A stretch of 64,000 nucleotides of DNA from Pomacea canaliculata (GCF_003073045.1 NC_037603.1:12840192-12904191), one strand, 5' to 3'. Counted from the first letter of the stretch, positions 34,499 to 48,150 are shown. Program-made: numbers and translations. Notes: generated from the letters alone by a model not told the origin.

Positions 34499-37400
34499 AT
34501 GATGCACGGTATGACTCCTGATGACACAGTGGTCTCACGACTGCGGTACTGGAGTGTGACGTCACCAGAGACACCAGCTTTTGTCTACGTCACACCTGAC
34601 GGCGAGCGTTATGCTTACTCAAGAAAGGAACTCTACTCCTTGTCACGAAGGTAGGGAGTAACAAAAAGTCTGTAACTCTTACCTGTAGGGATGTGACCGA
34701 ATTTTCGATCATTTCAGTGACAGCGATACTTATTGAAAACGGCGTCTTTCTCTGTCCCCCATTCCTCCCTCCGTTTCATCTTTTTCTACAGTTAAATCCG
34801 TTCAGGAGATGAAAACATTTGAGAACGTTGACATCTCAAGTTTTATTTCTCCTTTCAATCCCAACTGCATTGTAATCTTTATCTCCCCTTTCACTCCAGG
34901 TGTTTCACCTTTCTCAACTCTCCCCTTCCCTTTGCCCTGAGTTGCTGCACACGAGTTGTCAGACAAGTCAGAGAAAGAATAAAATAAAAATAGAACAGGT
35001 GAATATGTGTTTTACAAGCACACGGGTACAGTCTGTTACTGAATGACAATCCTGACACAAATGAAAGGGTAACGGAAGTTGATAATTGGAGTTGGGTGTT
35101 GAAGGAAGCAATTAAACCGGGTGAAGCATGGTATCCCGGTGATTACCAACGAAAATGATCCGCTCAATTATTATTTACATGTACACAAACCACATATGTA
35201 GTAGTTTACAGGTGCTTCGACAGTCACGCCTTAGTCAGGACTTTCCAAAAACAAAAACAAACAAAACAAAAAAAAAGTTTTTTATTGAGCACAACTCACA
35301 ATAAGGAGTCCTTGTACAGCCTGGTCCTCGCAAGTTTTTCCACACTGGAGAAGACCAGGTCATCGTCACCTTCACCACCGCCAGAGGGCGATTGTAGAGT
35401 ACACTGTAGTGCCTGTGCTTGACATACCCGTTAGAACTTCAACGACCTTTTTATGGGCGACACCCACTCAGCTTATCAATAGGCGGGGTGCCGAGCTGGG
35501 GGGAACATAAAAAAGACTGGAGGGGTTTGAACCGTTTGATTCTCGTGTTTATAAACGCAGTGGCTCACTGTGACAAGCTGCACGAGTTTAGGGTTATTGA
35601 AAGGGTCGATGGGTGCAAACGGAAACTCGGTCGGACCTTTTTTTCAGGGCTCCAGCAATGGCGCACTTTACCTTCACTTATCTGAAATAAGTGCTTAGAG
35701 TCTTAGTGTTGCTCATAAGAGTACAGAAAAGGGTCAGATACCAGTATAGATACTTGTGATATTTCTGTTAATGTCAGTTAAAGGTGGATGACACGATAGC
35801 AAGGAGAGGAACATGTGGGTGACTAAAGTGAACAGGATGTCCATTGGGGGACCTTCTCACGCATGCGCATGACCGGTCTCACTGGCGTGAGTTCTACTCA
35901 GCCCTGTCCCATCCTATCTCTCACACAACTGGTACTTCCGGTGCCATTTAAGTTAAATTAGAAGAAAAAGAAGATTTTATACATTTAAATATGATGACAA
36001 TGTTTAGGTTTAATGACACTATGCTCCTCAACACTCGTAGGAAAAATTTATCATTTCATTTTCGGCCTTTCTCGTCATCGTATGAATGCAAAAGGTTAAT
36101 GGATTATTTATTCTTGAGCACTGGTTACTGGTAACCATTGGTCACCCAGATAATGACTATAAACAAGACATTTTTTTTTTAGGGCAGCCACTTGGTTAAG
36201 TCAGCGAGGAGTAGGAAAGAAAGAAGTCCTTCTGTGCTTGATACCAACATCTCCTGAACAAACATTTACATCGCTGGGAGCAACGGTCTTGGGAGCAACG
36301 ACGATGTGTACGATGATTCAGTATCGGGACGGTTCCGACATTGTGCCTGTGATCAACTGTGGAGATGTCACAACCATTGTCGTGGACCAGACAGACAAGC
36401 AAGCCATTAATGCCTTGGAGACCTTTATCCCCAACCTGTCACCTGGGTCTGTCACAAGCCCTGCTGCTCCTTCATTGAAAACTGTCATCTTCTGCAACCG
36501 GTTCCCCAAAGAATCAGAATTGTCGTTCCTTGACTCGATCGCCATGGAAGAAGAAGCCGAAGTCGTTGACGTGGGTCCTGATGACCTGGCGACGATATTT
36601 GTGACATCTGGAACCTCAGGGCAACCGAAGCTTGTTCCTCGAACTCACAGGTAAGAATCAGAAATGATTACCTGTTATAGGCACTGGTTCTCTAGGTTGC
36701 AACACATACATGTCGGAATAACCACAATATGGAGGTCACTCCGTGATTTCAGACATGAGACTTGAAGTAGCTATAGTAGACTATGTCAGACACTAGACTA
36801 GAAGTAACTATAGTAGACTATGTCAGACTCTAGATATGAAGTTACTATAGTCGACTATGTCAGATTCTAGACCTTAAGTAGCTATAGTCGTCTATGTCAG
36901 ACTCTAGACGAAGTTACTCAGCTTGTCTGTAGGCAGGTCATGGCTATGGCTGCCCAAGGAAGTAATATCTGGAGTGCATCGGGTGCAGATGTTTACTACA
37001 GCCCGTCCTCGTTTGGGTGGGTGTCTGGCTACCCGAGTGATTACTGTGGCTTCGCTAAGACACGCGTTGTTCCCTACGTTAAAGGTAGGTATTTATCAAT
37101 TAACCCTAATCTTCTAAGAAATATGGTCACGCGTTATAAATAGCCCCTATGGAATGTCCTTTTTCCCATAAAGAAATATTATTATTGTTGTTATTACATC
37201 AATTTTTTTTAAATGTGAAAATAATCTGGGACTTGTTTCCAGGTAACTCTACTTTCATTTCTAACCTTCACCTGTCTGTTCTAACGTCCTTACATCATCT
37301 TGCGTTTCAAAATTTGCAGACTGTTTATTTTTAGCACTTTTTCCAAAGGCTCGCGACCAAAAGATGAAGACAAATTCCTGTGGAACCTGCTGATGGAAGA

Positions 37401-39567
37401 AAATGTCAAGATTATGTTCACATCGCCCCTAAGGCTTCAAGGTCTGCTTGCACGCGCTGACCTCCTGCAGTCTGACGTCACCTGGCGCGCGAAGGCGATT
37501 ATTTTCCGGGGTAGCGTGATCCGGAAGGAGTTTGGCAGTGTGCTTGGACCTTTGACCTCCAAGCTGCTCGTGTTCTACGGGTGCACGGAGGTGGGGATAG
37601 TCTCGGAGAAGTTTTATTTCGGCGATGATGCAGAGGTAAGAAGAAAGTCCGGCATAAGTATGAGCTTCTGTCTGGCTTTTAGTAAGATATAGAAAATTCC
37701 ATCTGCTCAACAACAACAACAAAAAAATAATAAATAAATTAATAAAAAAACAACAAGAAAGGGAATAATTTATTTATTCTCTCAACACGTATATGTAGAT
37801 AAGTCAGTCGGTATTTTCGTGCATCCACCATAGTCAACCCGTATCTGCTTGCGTTTCCTAGTGCTTCCACCCGTATCTCTGTGAGTTCGCGTGTCTCCCT
37901 TTACCTTCATATTCCCCACCCTTATCTCCGCGGGATTATCTACTAAATTTTCTACCTGTTACAAATTCTTTGCAGGTCCAGGATTGTAACTGTGGCAAGC
38001 CTGGGAAAGACCTGCAGGTCAAGATCGTCGATGACAATCTCGAGGAAGTTCCACCGTATACCAAAGGGGAGATAATCATCAAGCATAACGGCATTTTCTC
38101 CGGGTATCTGAAGCAGCCCGAGCTCACAGCATCAGCAACACCGGAAGAAGGCTGGTTCAGACCTGGCGATATTGGCTACATCAACGACGAAGGCGAGGTC
38201 TTTGTCGAGGGGAGAAAATCTGAAGTCATTTCAATCGGCACCTGGATGATGCATCCCCAGGTGAGTTACATAATATTGTAATCAGACTTAAATAAAATGA
38301 ATTAAAAGATTTTAAAACCTAATTTTATATGAAATGTGCTAACGAGGGTACAATAATTCGTCTCCCTAGGTATTGGAATAGTCTTTAATACACATAATTG
38401 TATATCATTTTATTTATACACACTTTCAGATCATTGACACCAAGGTTAATATCACGCAAAAAGCAAGAGGCGCGGACAAATTTTGAGAGAAACTATTTGC
38501 ACAACACTCTCGTGCCCGTGTACTTTATTAGCTGACCAGCGCTCGGACAGTAACACGAACAGGAACTTTAACAGCAAACATACACCCGCATGTTTCTCTA
38601 TTTCATGGTTGTTTTACATCTCAAGTGTTGTCTTTACTTTTGTGGGTTTTTACTTTTTTTTTTGATTGTTTGTTTAGTAGATTGGATGGCTGGGTGGTGG
38701 TCAGTATTTTAATGCAATCAGCGAAGATAAGGAACAAACTTATCTTTGAATTTCTTATCATTATTTTTATTTATTTTGTGACTTTATTACCTTCTTTAGG
38801 GGAGATAATTTAATTTAGACGTCATAGAGCAGCAGTTTCCTATCTCCCTTTAAGTTCTCATACAAACTTTAACCAAATATATTTTACTAGTTGTGGACTA
38901 CTGGAAATTGTTTAATATTGCCTTGTCACCGGTAATGAATTCGTGATAAAATTTCATATCACTAGAAGAAAGGAAAGTGGGTGAGGAATTAATTACGATT
39001 ACGACAAGATACATGTACATTAATTAATACATTTAACCATTAATTAAATAAAAGTGTGTAATAACACTTACAGAGAGAAAGATAGAACAGGCACTTTGGG
39101 GATAAAAAAAATTATTTATAACGAAAGTACTTGTAAGATTAGATAATTTTTATGTTTGTTTACAAGATAAATGAAATTTGATATTTCTGTAAAGGTTTCA
39201 TTTGAGTAATTTCTTATCCCCCTTTTATTCCCAGCCGCTGGAGTCCCTTCTCATGAAGTGTCCGGGAGTGCATGACGTGGCTGTGGTGGCTATCCCCGAC
39301 AAGGACTTCGACAACCTTCCGTGTGTGTGCGTCGTGCAGGATCCCAGACCGGAAGCCCCGCTCCTAGTGCCTGACGATCTCCTTCGCGCATGCGCCGAGT
39401 ATTTCCAGGACAGTTTTCTCCAGGAGAACAAGTCTCGTGATGCAGGTGTTCCCAAGGTGTGTCTGGTGTTTGACAAGTTTCCTGTGAATATTAACGGCAA
39501 AGTTCAGCGAACCGCCTTACGAGCTCTGGCCATGGAGAGGTTGGGACTACAGAAAACAGTTTGTTAG
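34499..39567 (+). CDS. Acyl-CoA synthetase-like adenylate-forming enzyme, copy C
   Basis: Coding exons are 34499-34650, 36183-36650, 36933-37084, 37349-37635, 37976-38260 and 39235-39567, giving 558 residues in the same intron pattern as A and B. Motifs are TSGTSGQPK (192-200), YGCTEVG (334-340), PGD (416-418), GRKSEVI and catalytic lysine 537 in PVNINGKVQR. It has the most canonical P-loop and Y-G-x-T-E motif in the array, shared with E. Its nearest relative is D on the opposite strand (both read LGATVLGATT and INCGDVT in exon 2). Start 34499 follows an acceptor at 34471-34472; an in-frame ATG at 34433 lies upstream of that acceptor. Intron 1 is long (1.5 kb). No frame break was seen, and there is no targeting signal. 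Confidence 0.88.
36750..36917 (+). repeat. Tandem repeat, 37-bp unit, about 4.4 copies
   Basis: CTATGTCAGA (or CTATGTCAGA-like) recurs at 36781, 36818, 36855 and 36892, a constant 37-base spacing. Units contain GAAGTAGCTATAGTAGA-like cores. The array fills most of intron 2 of gene C and ends about 16 bases before the exon 3 acceptor. Introns of A and B at this position lack it. Confidence 0.9.
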
Positions 39568-39570
39568 TAA

Positions 39571-39576
39571 AATAAA
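39571..39576 (+). terminator. Candidate poly(A) signal of gene C
   Basis: AATAAA is only three bases past the TAG stop of gene C. Another AATAAA lies further on (near 39876), so the true 3' end may be later. Confidence 0.4.
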
Positions 39577-41899
39577 CACTAAATTTGTTAAATGGCATAA
39601 CTTGTCTGTCAAATCGTGATAAATATATCACTATCCTTATAATAAGGATATCTGGATTTTAATTTAATAATCTTTCTCATATTCACTTGGTTTTCAATTC
39701 TTTCTCTCTGTTTTCGAGTACGACTGGAACAATATTTTATTATCAAAAGAAGACCTTGAATCCGTGAGCCTGAGACTGTGAGAGAGCTTCTTCTAACAAT
39801 AACAATAATAATAACAACCAACTTTATTAGTCCCAATGGGCAATTTAAATGGAAGGTAAACAAACCTGTTGAGAATAATAAACGTTTATTATAAGGTTTA
39901 CAATGTGTTCAACAAATACCTGTTTTATAGAGTATCACTTAAATATTTCTATCTCACTGGTCTACTTCGAAGAATTTTTTCTTCTTTAGTAGACTTGTTG
40001 GACTCGTTATGGCAACTTTGACATTTTAAACCTACACAGCGACAGACCAAGACTTCACATTCAAACATGCACATTGCCAAACGCACACACATCCCCACAT
40101 CACCACTATATTACTTATAACGATTATTATAAAAAGTGTGTGTTATATTTATCATATAATTATATTATCATGTAATGTTATAAGAATGACTGTCCTCTTA
40201 ATTGTTAAATAAATATACCAGAACTATGAGAAAAATGTTTGTTATGCAATATGTTCCAGATGTGTATTATATTTGAACTCATTTTGCTTTCTGATTCTAT
40301 GCTTTTGTTATGTTTCTTTACTGCAGAGGACAATTTGTTCCTGTTTCTTTTTCTCTGTACCTCTCTCACACATGCACAGATACTTTTCTCTCACATGCAA
40401 GCTTTCTGTTTCTCTCTCTCGCTGGCACATATTTGCTAATAATCAAGCTTTGTCATGTCTTCATCTAATTTATTATGACATATAGAGAATGCAAAACACA
40501 CAACAAAAAAAAAAATCTGCCTGAGCTTTCTCTACACATACACAGAGAGAATGACATAAGATATTTAAGAGATTAAAACATACATAAATAATCCTCGTGC
40601 TGCTTCATGGCGTCTCCTTTGTACACAGATGGGTTTAGTGAACATACGATCCCAGCTCTCACACGTGCCGAGGCCTTTACAGTTTAAATCCATGTTAATC
40701 CTCACTAAGTGTATTTAACATTGTGTGCAAGCTTATTTATTTGTAGGCGTGTATCTGGGTAGCTAGAAGAGGAAATTACCCGGATGTTGGAATTACCTTC
40801 CACAAAGCTTTACCGTCTCATTCAGAAAAGTGTTCTCTGCTAGACTCTAAAGGGGAGTCACCATGTTCTGATATTTTTTCCTCCTGATAGTAACTTACCC
40901 TATGTGTAAGCGGGATGGGTATGAGTAAAGAAATAAATATTAAGGACAGGGGCAAAGTAATCTTCAATGTAACGACATTGTTCAAATTCTGAGAGAGGGA
41001 GAGATATTGTAAGATAAAAAAAATCTTGATTGAATTCTAAACATTTGCTTTGCGGTGATCTTTATTTAGAGAATATATTATAGTAGGTGAGGAGGATGTA
41101 TGAACATAAACTCAACCACCAAACTTGCGACAAACTTTTATAAATGTCTCACAGCTGTTACATCAAGGTTGGTTTGTTTAGGGATATTTTCGACACTCAC
41201 ACACGAGTGGAACAGTTAAGACAGGTTTAACCTTTGCAAACTTTTATCAGGATTATCTTTTTGTGAGGATGGTGACCATATCCTATCATCCCTGATTACA
41301 TCGCCCAAAATCTAAAGGGTCACATCTCGAGTGGATGTATTACCATGTAGCTGCTGTCTATGTATAAAGTTTAACTCAATGTTTCTTGTGAACACGATTA
41401 GGGGAAGGTATTCTTAATCTATGATAATGATATAATAAAAATGTGGGTAAAGTACTTTATCATACTTCTTTATTGTAATATGAATAGACGATGTACAAAT
41501 AAAATTAATTAATTATAATAAACAGTCGATAGATACGTGAGTTAAGATTAACACACTAGCCCCCAACCCATGCAAGTTTGCTTACTAGGGCTTGCAAAAT
41601 AAATTACATGCATCTAATCAAAATGCATAACGAAGGACTTCAAACTCCCAAGATCATTTTACTGTTAACTTGAGCATTTTGTATCTCTGATAACTGAAAC
41701 ATATCGCTAAGAAAAAAAAAACCCAACGGAACAGAGAACATGCCACATGTTAATTTATGAATCGTAACTAAATAAAAATTAAAAGAAACCAAAACGGTCT
41801 TGAGATAGATATTGAGAACAAAAATTCAAATCTGCACAGCATTTCTACTTAGAAGCGATTGTTATGGTTTCTAACCAATGTCCAAGGAAAACTAGAAAG
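39577..41899. other. Spacer between convergent genes C and D
   Basis: This is where the two triplets meet tail to tail. I see no gene, relic exon or mobile element. Short ORFs near 40239-40485 fall in low-complexity T/C-rich sequence. No clear inverted repeat marks the inversion point. Confidence 0.5.
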
Positions 41900-43568
41900 T
41901 CAGATTTCAGTCTGCCTGATGAAAAGTCTCTCTATAGCCATATCTCGTAAAGCTCTTCGCTGCAACTTGCCGTTGGAATTCACAGGGAACTTGTCAAACA
42001 CCAGACACACTTTAGGAACGCCGAGTTCTTGTTCTATGTTTTCATGGACAAAACTTTCTTGGAAATACTCGGAACATCTGCGAATAAGTTCTTCGGGTAC
42101 AACTTCGTCGCCCTCGGGTGTGGGATACCGCACGAGGCAGATGCACGGAACATTCTCGAAGTCCTTGTCAGGGATAGCCACCACAGCCACATCATACACT
42201 CCTGGACACTTCATGAGGTGGGACTCCAGCGGCTGGGAATTAATCAAAACAGAAAAATAATGCCAATCATTTCTTTTAAATTTGGGTTGTTTCCAAATTT
42301 CCTTTTTCTTGACGACAAGTCATCACCATTAGTATCATACTTTTTATCATCATCATCACATGTGTAAAGGGCTACATTTGTACATGTCTTTATGGAAAGT
42401 AGGTTTTAGTTAAAGGTAAATTTTCACCTGTGGAAACATCTTGAAACTCCCAATTGAAATAGCTTCCGATTGTCTTCCCTCAATAAAGATTTCGCCTTCA
42501 TCGTTGAGCCACCCAATGTCACCGGGCCTAAACCAACCCTCCTCCGGTAGGGCGACCGCTGTCAGAGCTGGCTGCTTCAGGTACCCAGAGAAAAAGCCGT
42601 TGTTCTTGATCATGATGTTCCCTTTGGTATTCGGAGGAACTTCCTTGAGATTGTCATCCACAACCATGATCTCCACACCTTTCACAGGCTTCCCGCATTT
42701 GAAGTCTTCCATCTAGAGACATTAGTTTGTGACAAAGTTTACGGAATTCAATGCATATAAGGTATAAAGACCATCCGACATTGGGATTAGTTACTTCCAA
42801 TACATTGTTAGACAAACAGTTATAATCAGAAATAGATTGGGTTGTTGTTTTGAAGGATTTGGTGTTTGTTAGTATAACGCATGTACGAATGTTCACCTGG
42901 ACCTTGTCGGTGTACACCTTGTAGGCGGCAAAGCCAATCTCCGTACACCCATACCGCACTCGTATTTCCACGCTCAGTTTTTCCAGAATACGGGAAAACT
43001 CCTTCCTGAAGACGCTGCCTCCAAAAATAACGGTTCTAACCGTCCAGGTAAAGGGAGTCTTCAGGAGGTCATTGCGTGCCAGCAATTTCTTCAGGCTTGC
43101 AGGTGAAGTAAACAGTTGTGTGACTTTCTCTTGTCGTAACACATCCAGCAGGAATTTGTCTTCATCATCAGGTGGCGATTCTTTGAAAACGGAAATATAA
43201 TAACTGTTAAGACATCGCAGCTCCCTAAAAAGTACTTCAAAGAATTTGAAAGCAAAATTGAAAGTCTTCTAGAAAAGAGTCATAGAATCGTTGACAAAAC
43301 TGGACGTGAAAGGAATACAAGCCGAACAATAAGAAAAATGTAGAAATTGTGAATGCAAAAGATAAGATAATGCTGTCCAGGCAGCGGCAGAAGGAAAATT
43401 AATCTTTGAAGAAAATCACTGATATTAAATATGGTCTTCACGAAACAGGTGTCCACTTCGACAAAGTCTAACATTTTTGTAAGCTGACACAAACAATACC
43501 AGGACATGTGATGTGACGAGGAGCAAAGACAGTAGACACGCATGTACGCATGTACGCACGCACTCGCA

Positions 43569-43600
<32 letters not shown>

Positions 43601-45106
43601 TATACAAACACTACAAAAAAAAGGTATAAAAAGCAAAGCCTCTCACTTTTCACGTAGGGAACCACCCGTGTTTGTCCAAACGCAAAGTAGAGGAACGGGT
43701 ACCCAGAAATCCACCCAAGGGAGCTGCCATTGAATATAACATCACCGTCTGCTGTGGGGCATATCTCATAGCTCTGCATTGCCATTGTCCAGATTTGCCT
43801 GTTGACAAACATACATACTTAGGCAAGACACACACACAGAGAATACAGCTTTCGGGTTTTTTTCCTCTTTCTTTGCCTCGCTGAAAAAAGTCGCAAAAAA
43901 CTATCAATAACATACACAATAATATCAATAATAAACACATGCTTTGTTATCAAAACATAATCTCATCTGCTACATCAAGTACTACAGTCGTTTCTCACCG
44001 ATGTGTTTTGGGTACAAGCTTTGATTGACCTGATGTGCCAGACGTCACGAAAATTGTCGCTACATCATCAGGACTGACATCAACAACTCTGGCTTCTGAT
44101 TCCTGGATATCAACTCCAGAAACGACAACTCTTCCTCTTCTGGATGACGGTTGCAAAAGATGGCAGTTTTGACCGACGGAAACGCTTGGCTTGTGACAGG
44201 GCCAGCTGACAAGTTTGGGATGAAGGTCTCCAGAGTGGAAATGACTTGTTTGTCTGCCTGGTCCATGACAATGACAGTGACATCACCACAGTTTATCAGC
44301 GGTACAATGTCGGAGCCGTCCTGATATTTCACCATGGAACATATCGTTGTTGCCCCCAAGACCGTTGCCCCTAGCGATATAAAGGTCTGCTCAGGAGATG
44401 TTGGCACCAGACACAGAAGGACATCTTTCTTGCCAACGCCTCTCTGGTGTAGCCAACTGGCTGCCCTTTAAAAATAAAAAAGCTGTAATTCTCGTATGAT
44501 TATTGAAATAAGAGCTCGAATTTTAAGAAATTATCATATAATAAAGGATTGGTTGAGTGTTCCGAGGGCAAATATAAACACAAAATTTATCAAAGCTCTG
44601 TGCTAAGCCGGCATTGTATTTGAAAAATACCATACCTGATTCTTGTTTGAACTGATTTTACAATTATCTCAACCTGTCTGATATTGTTCATATCCTTTTT
44701 CCGGTTGGATGTCTTTACCTCTCGAATTTTTTGTTAAGCTCTTTTAATCATCGCCAAAAGTTTTCATTTCTTTAGTTTTGCTCTAGTTATTTAATTTTGA
44801 GTCAAACTTTAAAAACAATTTAAATAAATAAAGGTTTTAAGCAATTTTCGGAAATAATTTCCGACGCCGCACTATTGTCTTCTTTTTTTGCTGGAGCTGT
44901 AGTCAAGAATAATGAAGCTGACTTCACACCCGATGTTGTTGCCTGGTTACCGTGTACCTGCGTGACAAAGAGAAGAGCTCTTGTCTTGAGTACGCGTAAC
45001 GTTCGCTTTCAGGAGTGACGTATACAAAAGCTAACGTCTCTGGTGACGTCACACTCCAGTACTGCAGTCGAGAGGTCACGGTGTCTTCAGGACAGAGGTC
45101 AGACAT
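41900..45106 (-). pseudogene. Acyl-CoA synthetase-like gene, copy D, frameshifted in exon 2
   Basis: Exons are 45106-44958, 44465-43999, 43798-43647, 43180-42897, 42712-42428 and 42232-41900, with all splice sites intact. Five exons have lengths that fit the other copies, but exon 2 is 467 bases instead of 468. One base is missing at about 44100-44120 (near codon 168), just before the P-loop. The frame then hits a stop at 44060, giving a 184-residue product. In the shifted frame the expected VVDVSPDDVATIFVTSGTSG is fully preserved, as are YGCTEIG, PGD, GRQSEAI and PVNSNGKLQR in later exons. This is therefore either a very young pseudogene, a polymorphism or an assembly error. Without the deletion the product would be 556 residues. 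Its closest relative is C. Confidence 0.85.
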
Positions 45107-45848
45107 ATTTATAGTCTTCTTCTTTGTTTACTCACACTCTTAACCTGCGACATACCACAGTAGTATTTTGACATGAGTTATCTTTATTGTTTATATATAT
45201 ATATATATATTGTGCAAGGTCATTGTTATTTCATCAGATCAAGGTACTTACAGTTCAACTAATCAACAAACCTTTATGTTATTTTATTAATATTTTCTAA
45301 ATGTGTATTTAGTTTTCGTTACCACTGTTCGTTAGTTCAGCTCGTTATAATTTGTCCTTTTGATATTAATATTGTCTTCATCAATTTGTCACTTGTATGG
45401 CTTACCACCATCTTTACAAATCGTGTGTAGCTTGGTTTAAAAGTTATTGAGATTATCATTTATTAAGTTTGTTTATAGATATAAATAAATAGCATTAACA
45501 TGTCCAAAGGAACATTCTCTTTAACATACAGACGGACAATAACTATGATAACTCGTCACACTAACTGATAAAGGGTTTGATAGCTTGATGCCAAATTGAA
45601 GTTATCGAAATTCGTCATCAAGTTGATCAAACTTTACCTTCTCTAGTCAAAGATGAAGAAGACAGCAATTTTCTCTTTCACCCAGACTACAGACGTCTTC
45701 AGTTTGATGGTTAGACGAGGACTTCTTGTTTACAACGACACCGTCTTCTACCCTAGAAAACTGATTCTTCGACTGTTCAAGGAGTCAAAATATATATATA
45801 TATCCCATGTTGGTCTTGACATTCTTGACATTAACAAATTTTGATTTT
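45107..45848. other. 5' flank of gene D
   Basis: The first coding exon of D is preceded by an acceptor-like GTCGCAG, so an upstream non-coding exon is likely but was not located. The stretch has an (AT)n run near 45195-45210. Around 45655-45790 the text TTCTACCCTAGAAAACTGATTC matches 62857-62878 upstream of F, so homology to the F flank begins about there. Confidence 0.5.
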
Positions 45849-47370
45849 ATATGCATGACATTGTGGTAAACAACAAATCTGATCCTCCTCTGACCCATGA
45901 CCCTCACCAGAAGTTATCGTTCTTACTATTGTACTTTAATGTCTCCAGGTATACACATTGTGCTTTGTTGACAAATAGAAATGCTTTTTGACATTTTATT
46001 AGTGAAGATCAAACCTTTCACCGTGGCAGAGCGATCAAAGAATTTCATTACATCGTTACTCCTCTGAATAGAGAAACCAAAAGAAACCATTTTTCTCTCT
46101 TTATATATTTTTAATGAAAATGTCTTTGCTTTTTTTTAATTTTCCCATTACAAAGTGCTTCAAAATCAAGCGCAAATATTTGTATATTATTAATTTTCAT
46201 GTAAATGTAAGTTTTATGCATGGTGTGCCTCCGTGAAGACAAATACCTACATGTCAGGTTAACTTCAGAAAAAGTAAATGTAATTTTTCTCTAGATTCCG
46301 TCAAAACTGTGGAAACAACAAATTTGTAGAAACAACAAATTAAAGAAAGAAGACAAAAAAAAAAAACAAAACAAAGAAACAAAACAAAATAAAATTGAAA
46401 ACTGAAAGAGAAACCGAGAGGTAAGAGGCCTATGAATGTATGTCCATAATTCAAACCACTTATATCTGTGACAGAGGATACCATCGACTACTTAGGCCTC
46501 GAAAATGTCATGGAGTATGTGGCCCGTTGTGTTTGGTTCTGATGACATTTGTTAGTGTGATCGTGTAAAGTTAAAAAAAAAAACAGTCATCCAAGTAATT
46601 CTTGTTCAAAAATGTTAAAGCAAGCAAGAGGCAGTCAGCTGATAACAGAGCAGAAAGCTGGAATTAATCTGTCCAGAGCTGGTGCTTTCATTGTGCTTCT
46701 GGAATCTCTCACTCAAGACTAGCGATGGTGTTTTAGTGGTCATGTAGACAAACACGTTCGGGAGATTGTTAGGGTGGAAAATATATGTAAACGCATTTAT
46801 AATGACTACACTTATAATGGTCATGCGATGTAGCTCGTGATCACTGCTACTTCATCAAGGAAAAGCCCGCAAAAATGGTTCCTTCAACGGAAAAAAATGA
46901 ATGCAGAATACATTTTGTCATCGTCTCAACTCTCATCCTGATGGCCACGACAGTTGCTTTGAAGAAAGCGCCTATTTCAGGGAACATATATATATATGTA
47001 TATTATACCTTCGATACAGAAAGGTCAAGAATAGGACACAATTAGAATAATTCAGACATAGGGATAAAGTCTAAACATGTCTTTAAAATTCAGTTATGTA
47101 CAAGTTGTGTGTCGGTGTTATGGTGTACTTTAACGTCTCTGTTGCACAAGTGTTGGCTTGGTGTGGGTCGAGCACTGCTCACTGACCTCAGGGAGGAGGA
47201 TAATCTACTGCCCGCATTCAGCCCACGACTTCACTATAGGTCACTGTAGGTCCACACCAGGTCACGAGGACACTTTCATTAGGCACACGACTGTCTTATA
47301 TTACAGGTTGATGATAAGTATGATGATGGAGGCAGAAGCGGAGGACGACCATCTACAGGACCAAGAACTT
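45849..47370. repeat. Segmental duplication block, copy 1 (upstream of D)
   Basis: This block is shared with 55661-56560 and 62945-64000. It begins TATGCATGACATTGTGGTAA, continues with CTGACCCATGACCCTCACCA, and ends with sequence such as CACTGACCTCAGGGAGGAGG and CTACAGGACCAAGAAC. Compared with copy 3 it has about 500 extra bases (46135-46634); copy 2 is the most reduced. The blocks lie upstream of D, E and F, so each gene was duplicated together with at least 2.5 kb of upstream DNA. Confidence 0.75.
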
Positions 47371-47734
47371 GTTGGGTAGAATGAGTAGAAAAAAGCAGAA
47401 TGAAGGAGCACGTGAATTGGTGTGTGTGAGAGAGACGTGGGGCATGTCTGTGATGTTCTCTCGTCTCTCCGATCATCGATGATAAGAGAGTACGCGAGGA
47501 GCGGTCTCCTGCTGCCGGCAATGGTCAACACTGACCTCCTAACCTCTGACCTCATGTGAACTTGAATTTAATTGAGCGAGATGAAATTCTGTTCTTGAAA
47601 TATTTTTATTTCTTGCTCACTGCTTTTCGTAAACCATCATCGCTAAATTAAAGAACTATGTATTTTAGGTCAGCTTAATATCATAATGAAACCATTTGTT
47701 GATTTGCTTTCAGTGTACGCAGATTAAGATCGCG

Positions 47735-48150
47735 CAATTGTCAGGTGTGAGTGTGTTGGTAGAAACATTGACAGTATGTGTGTATTTAAGGGTGTTTTGC
47801 TTTTGCTTTTCCTTCTTAACAGTCTACAAACATCTGCATATACAATGGAAAGCGTACATGTCTATATACATGGAGAGCACCGGAGAGAAAAAGAAATTGA
47901 GTAAACAAACAAAACTGGACGACGAAATAAAAGAATAAATAAAAGAAAAGAAATTGATAGAAGGAAGAAAGAGAGATGGAGAAAGAGGTAGAGAAAGAAT
48001 AAATATCGAGCAAGCACGAGATGGAGAAATGAGAGAGTAAAATAAAATGTAGGACGAAAAAACAGGAATAAAGAGAGTAAGAAAGCCTTAGTTTTATTTA
48101 ACCCGTACATACAAGGCCTGGTGATCAGCCATCAGTCGAGAAGATGTTTT
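47735..48150 (-). pseudogene. Orphan gene-proximal 5' flank without a gene (possible deleted copy)
   Basis: The sequence from TTCTTAACAGTCTACAAACA (47814) through CATACAAGGCCTGGTG (48108) matches the stretch directly upstream of E (54895-55250) and F (62165-62530), in the same orientation. In E and F this stretch abuts the first coding exon. Here no coding exon follows on the minus-strand side; the sequence runs into CGCGCAATTGTCAGGTGTGA (47733), which in the E-F spacer lies at 56951. This looks like a junction where a gene body was lost, for example by unequal recombination. Confidence 0.5.
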
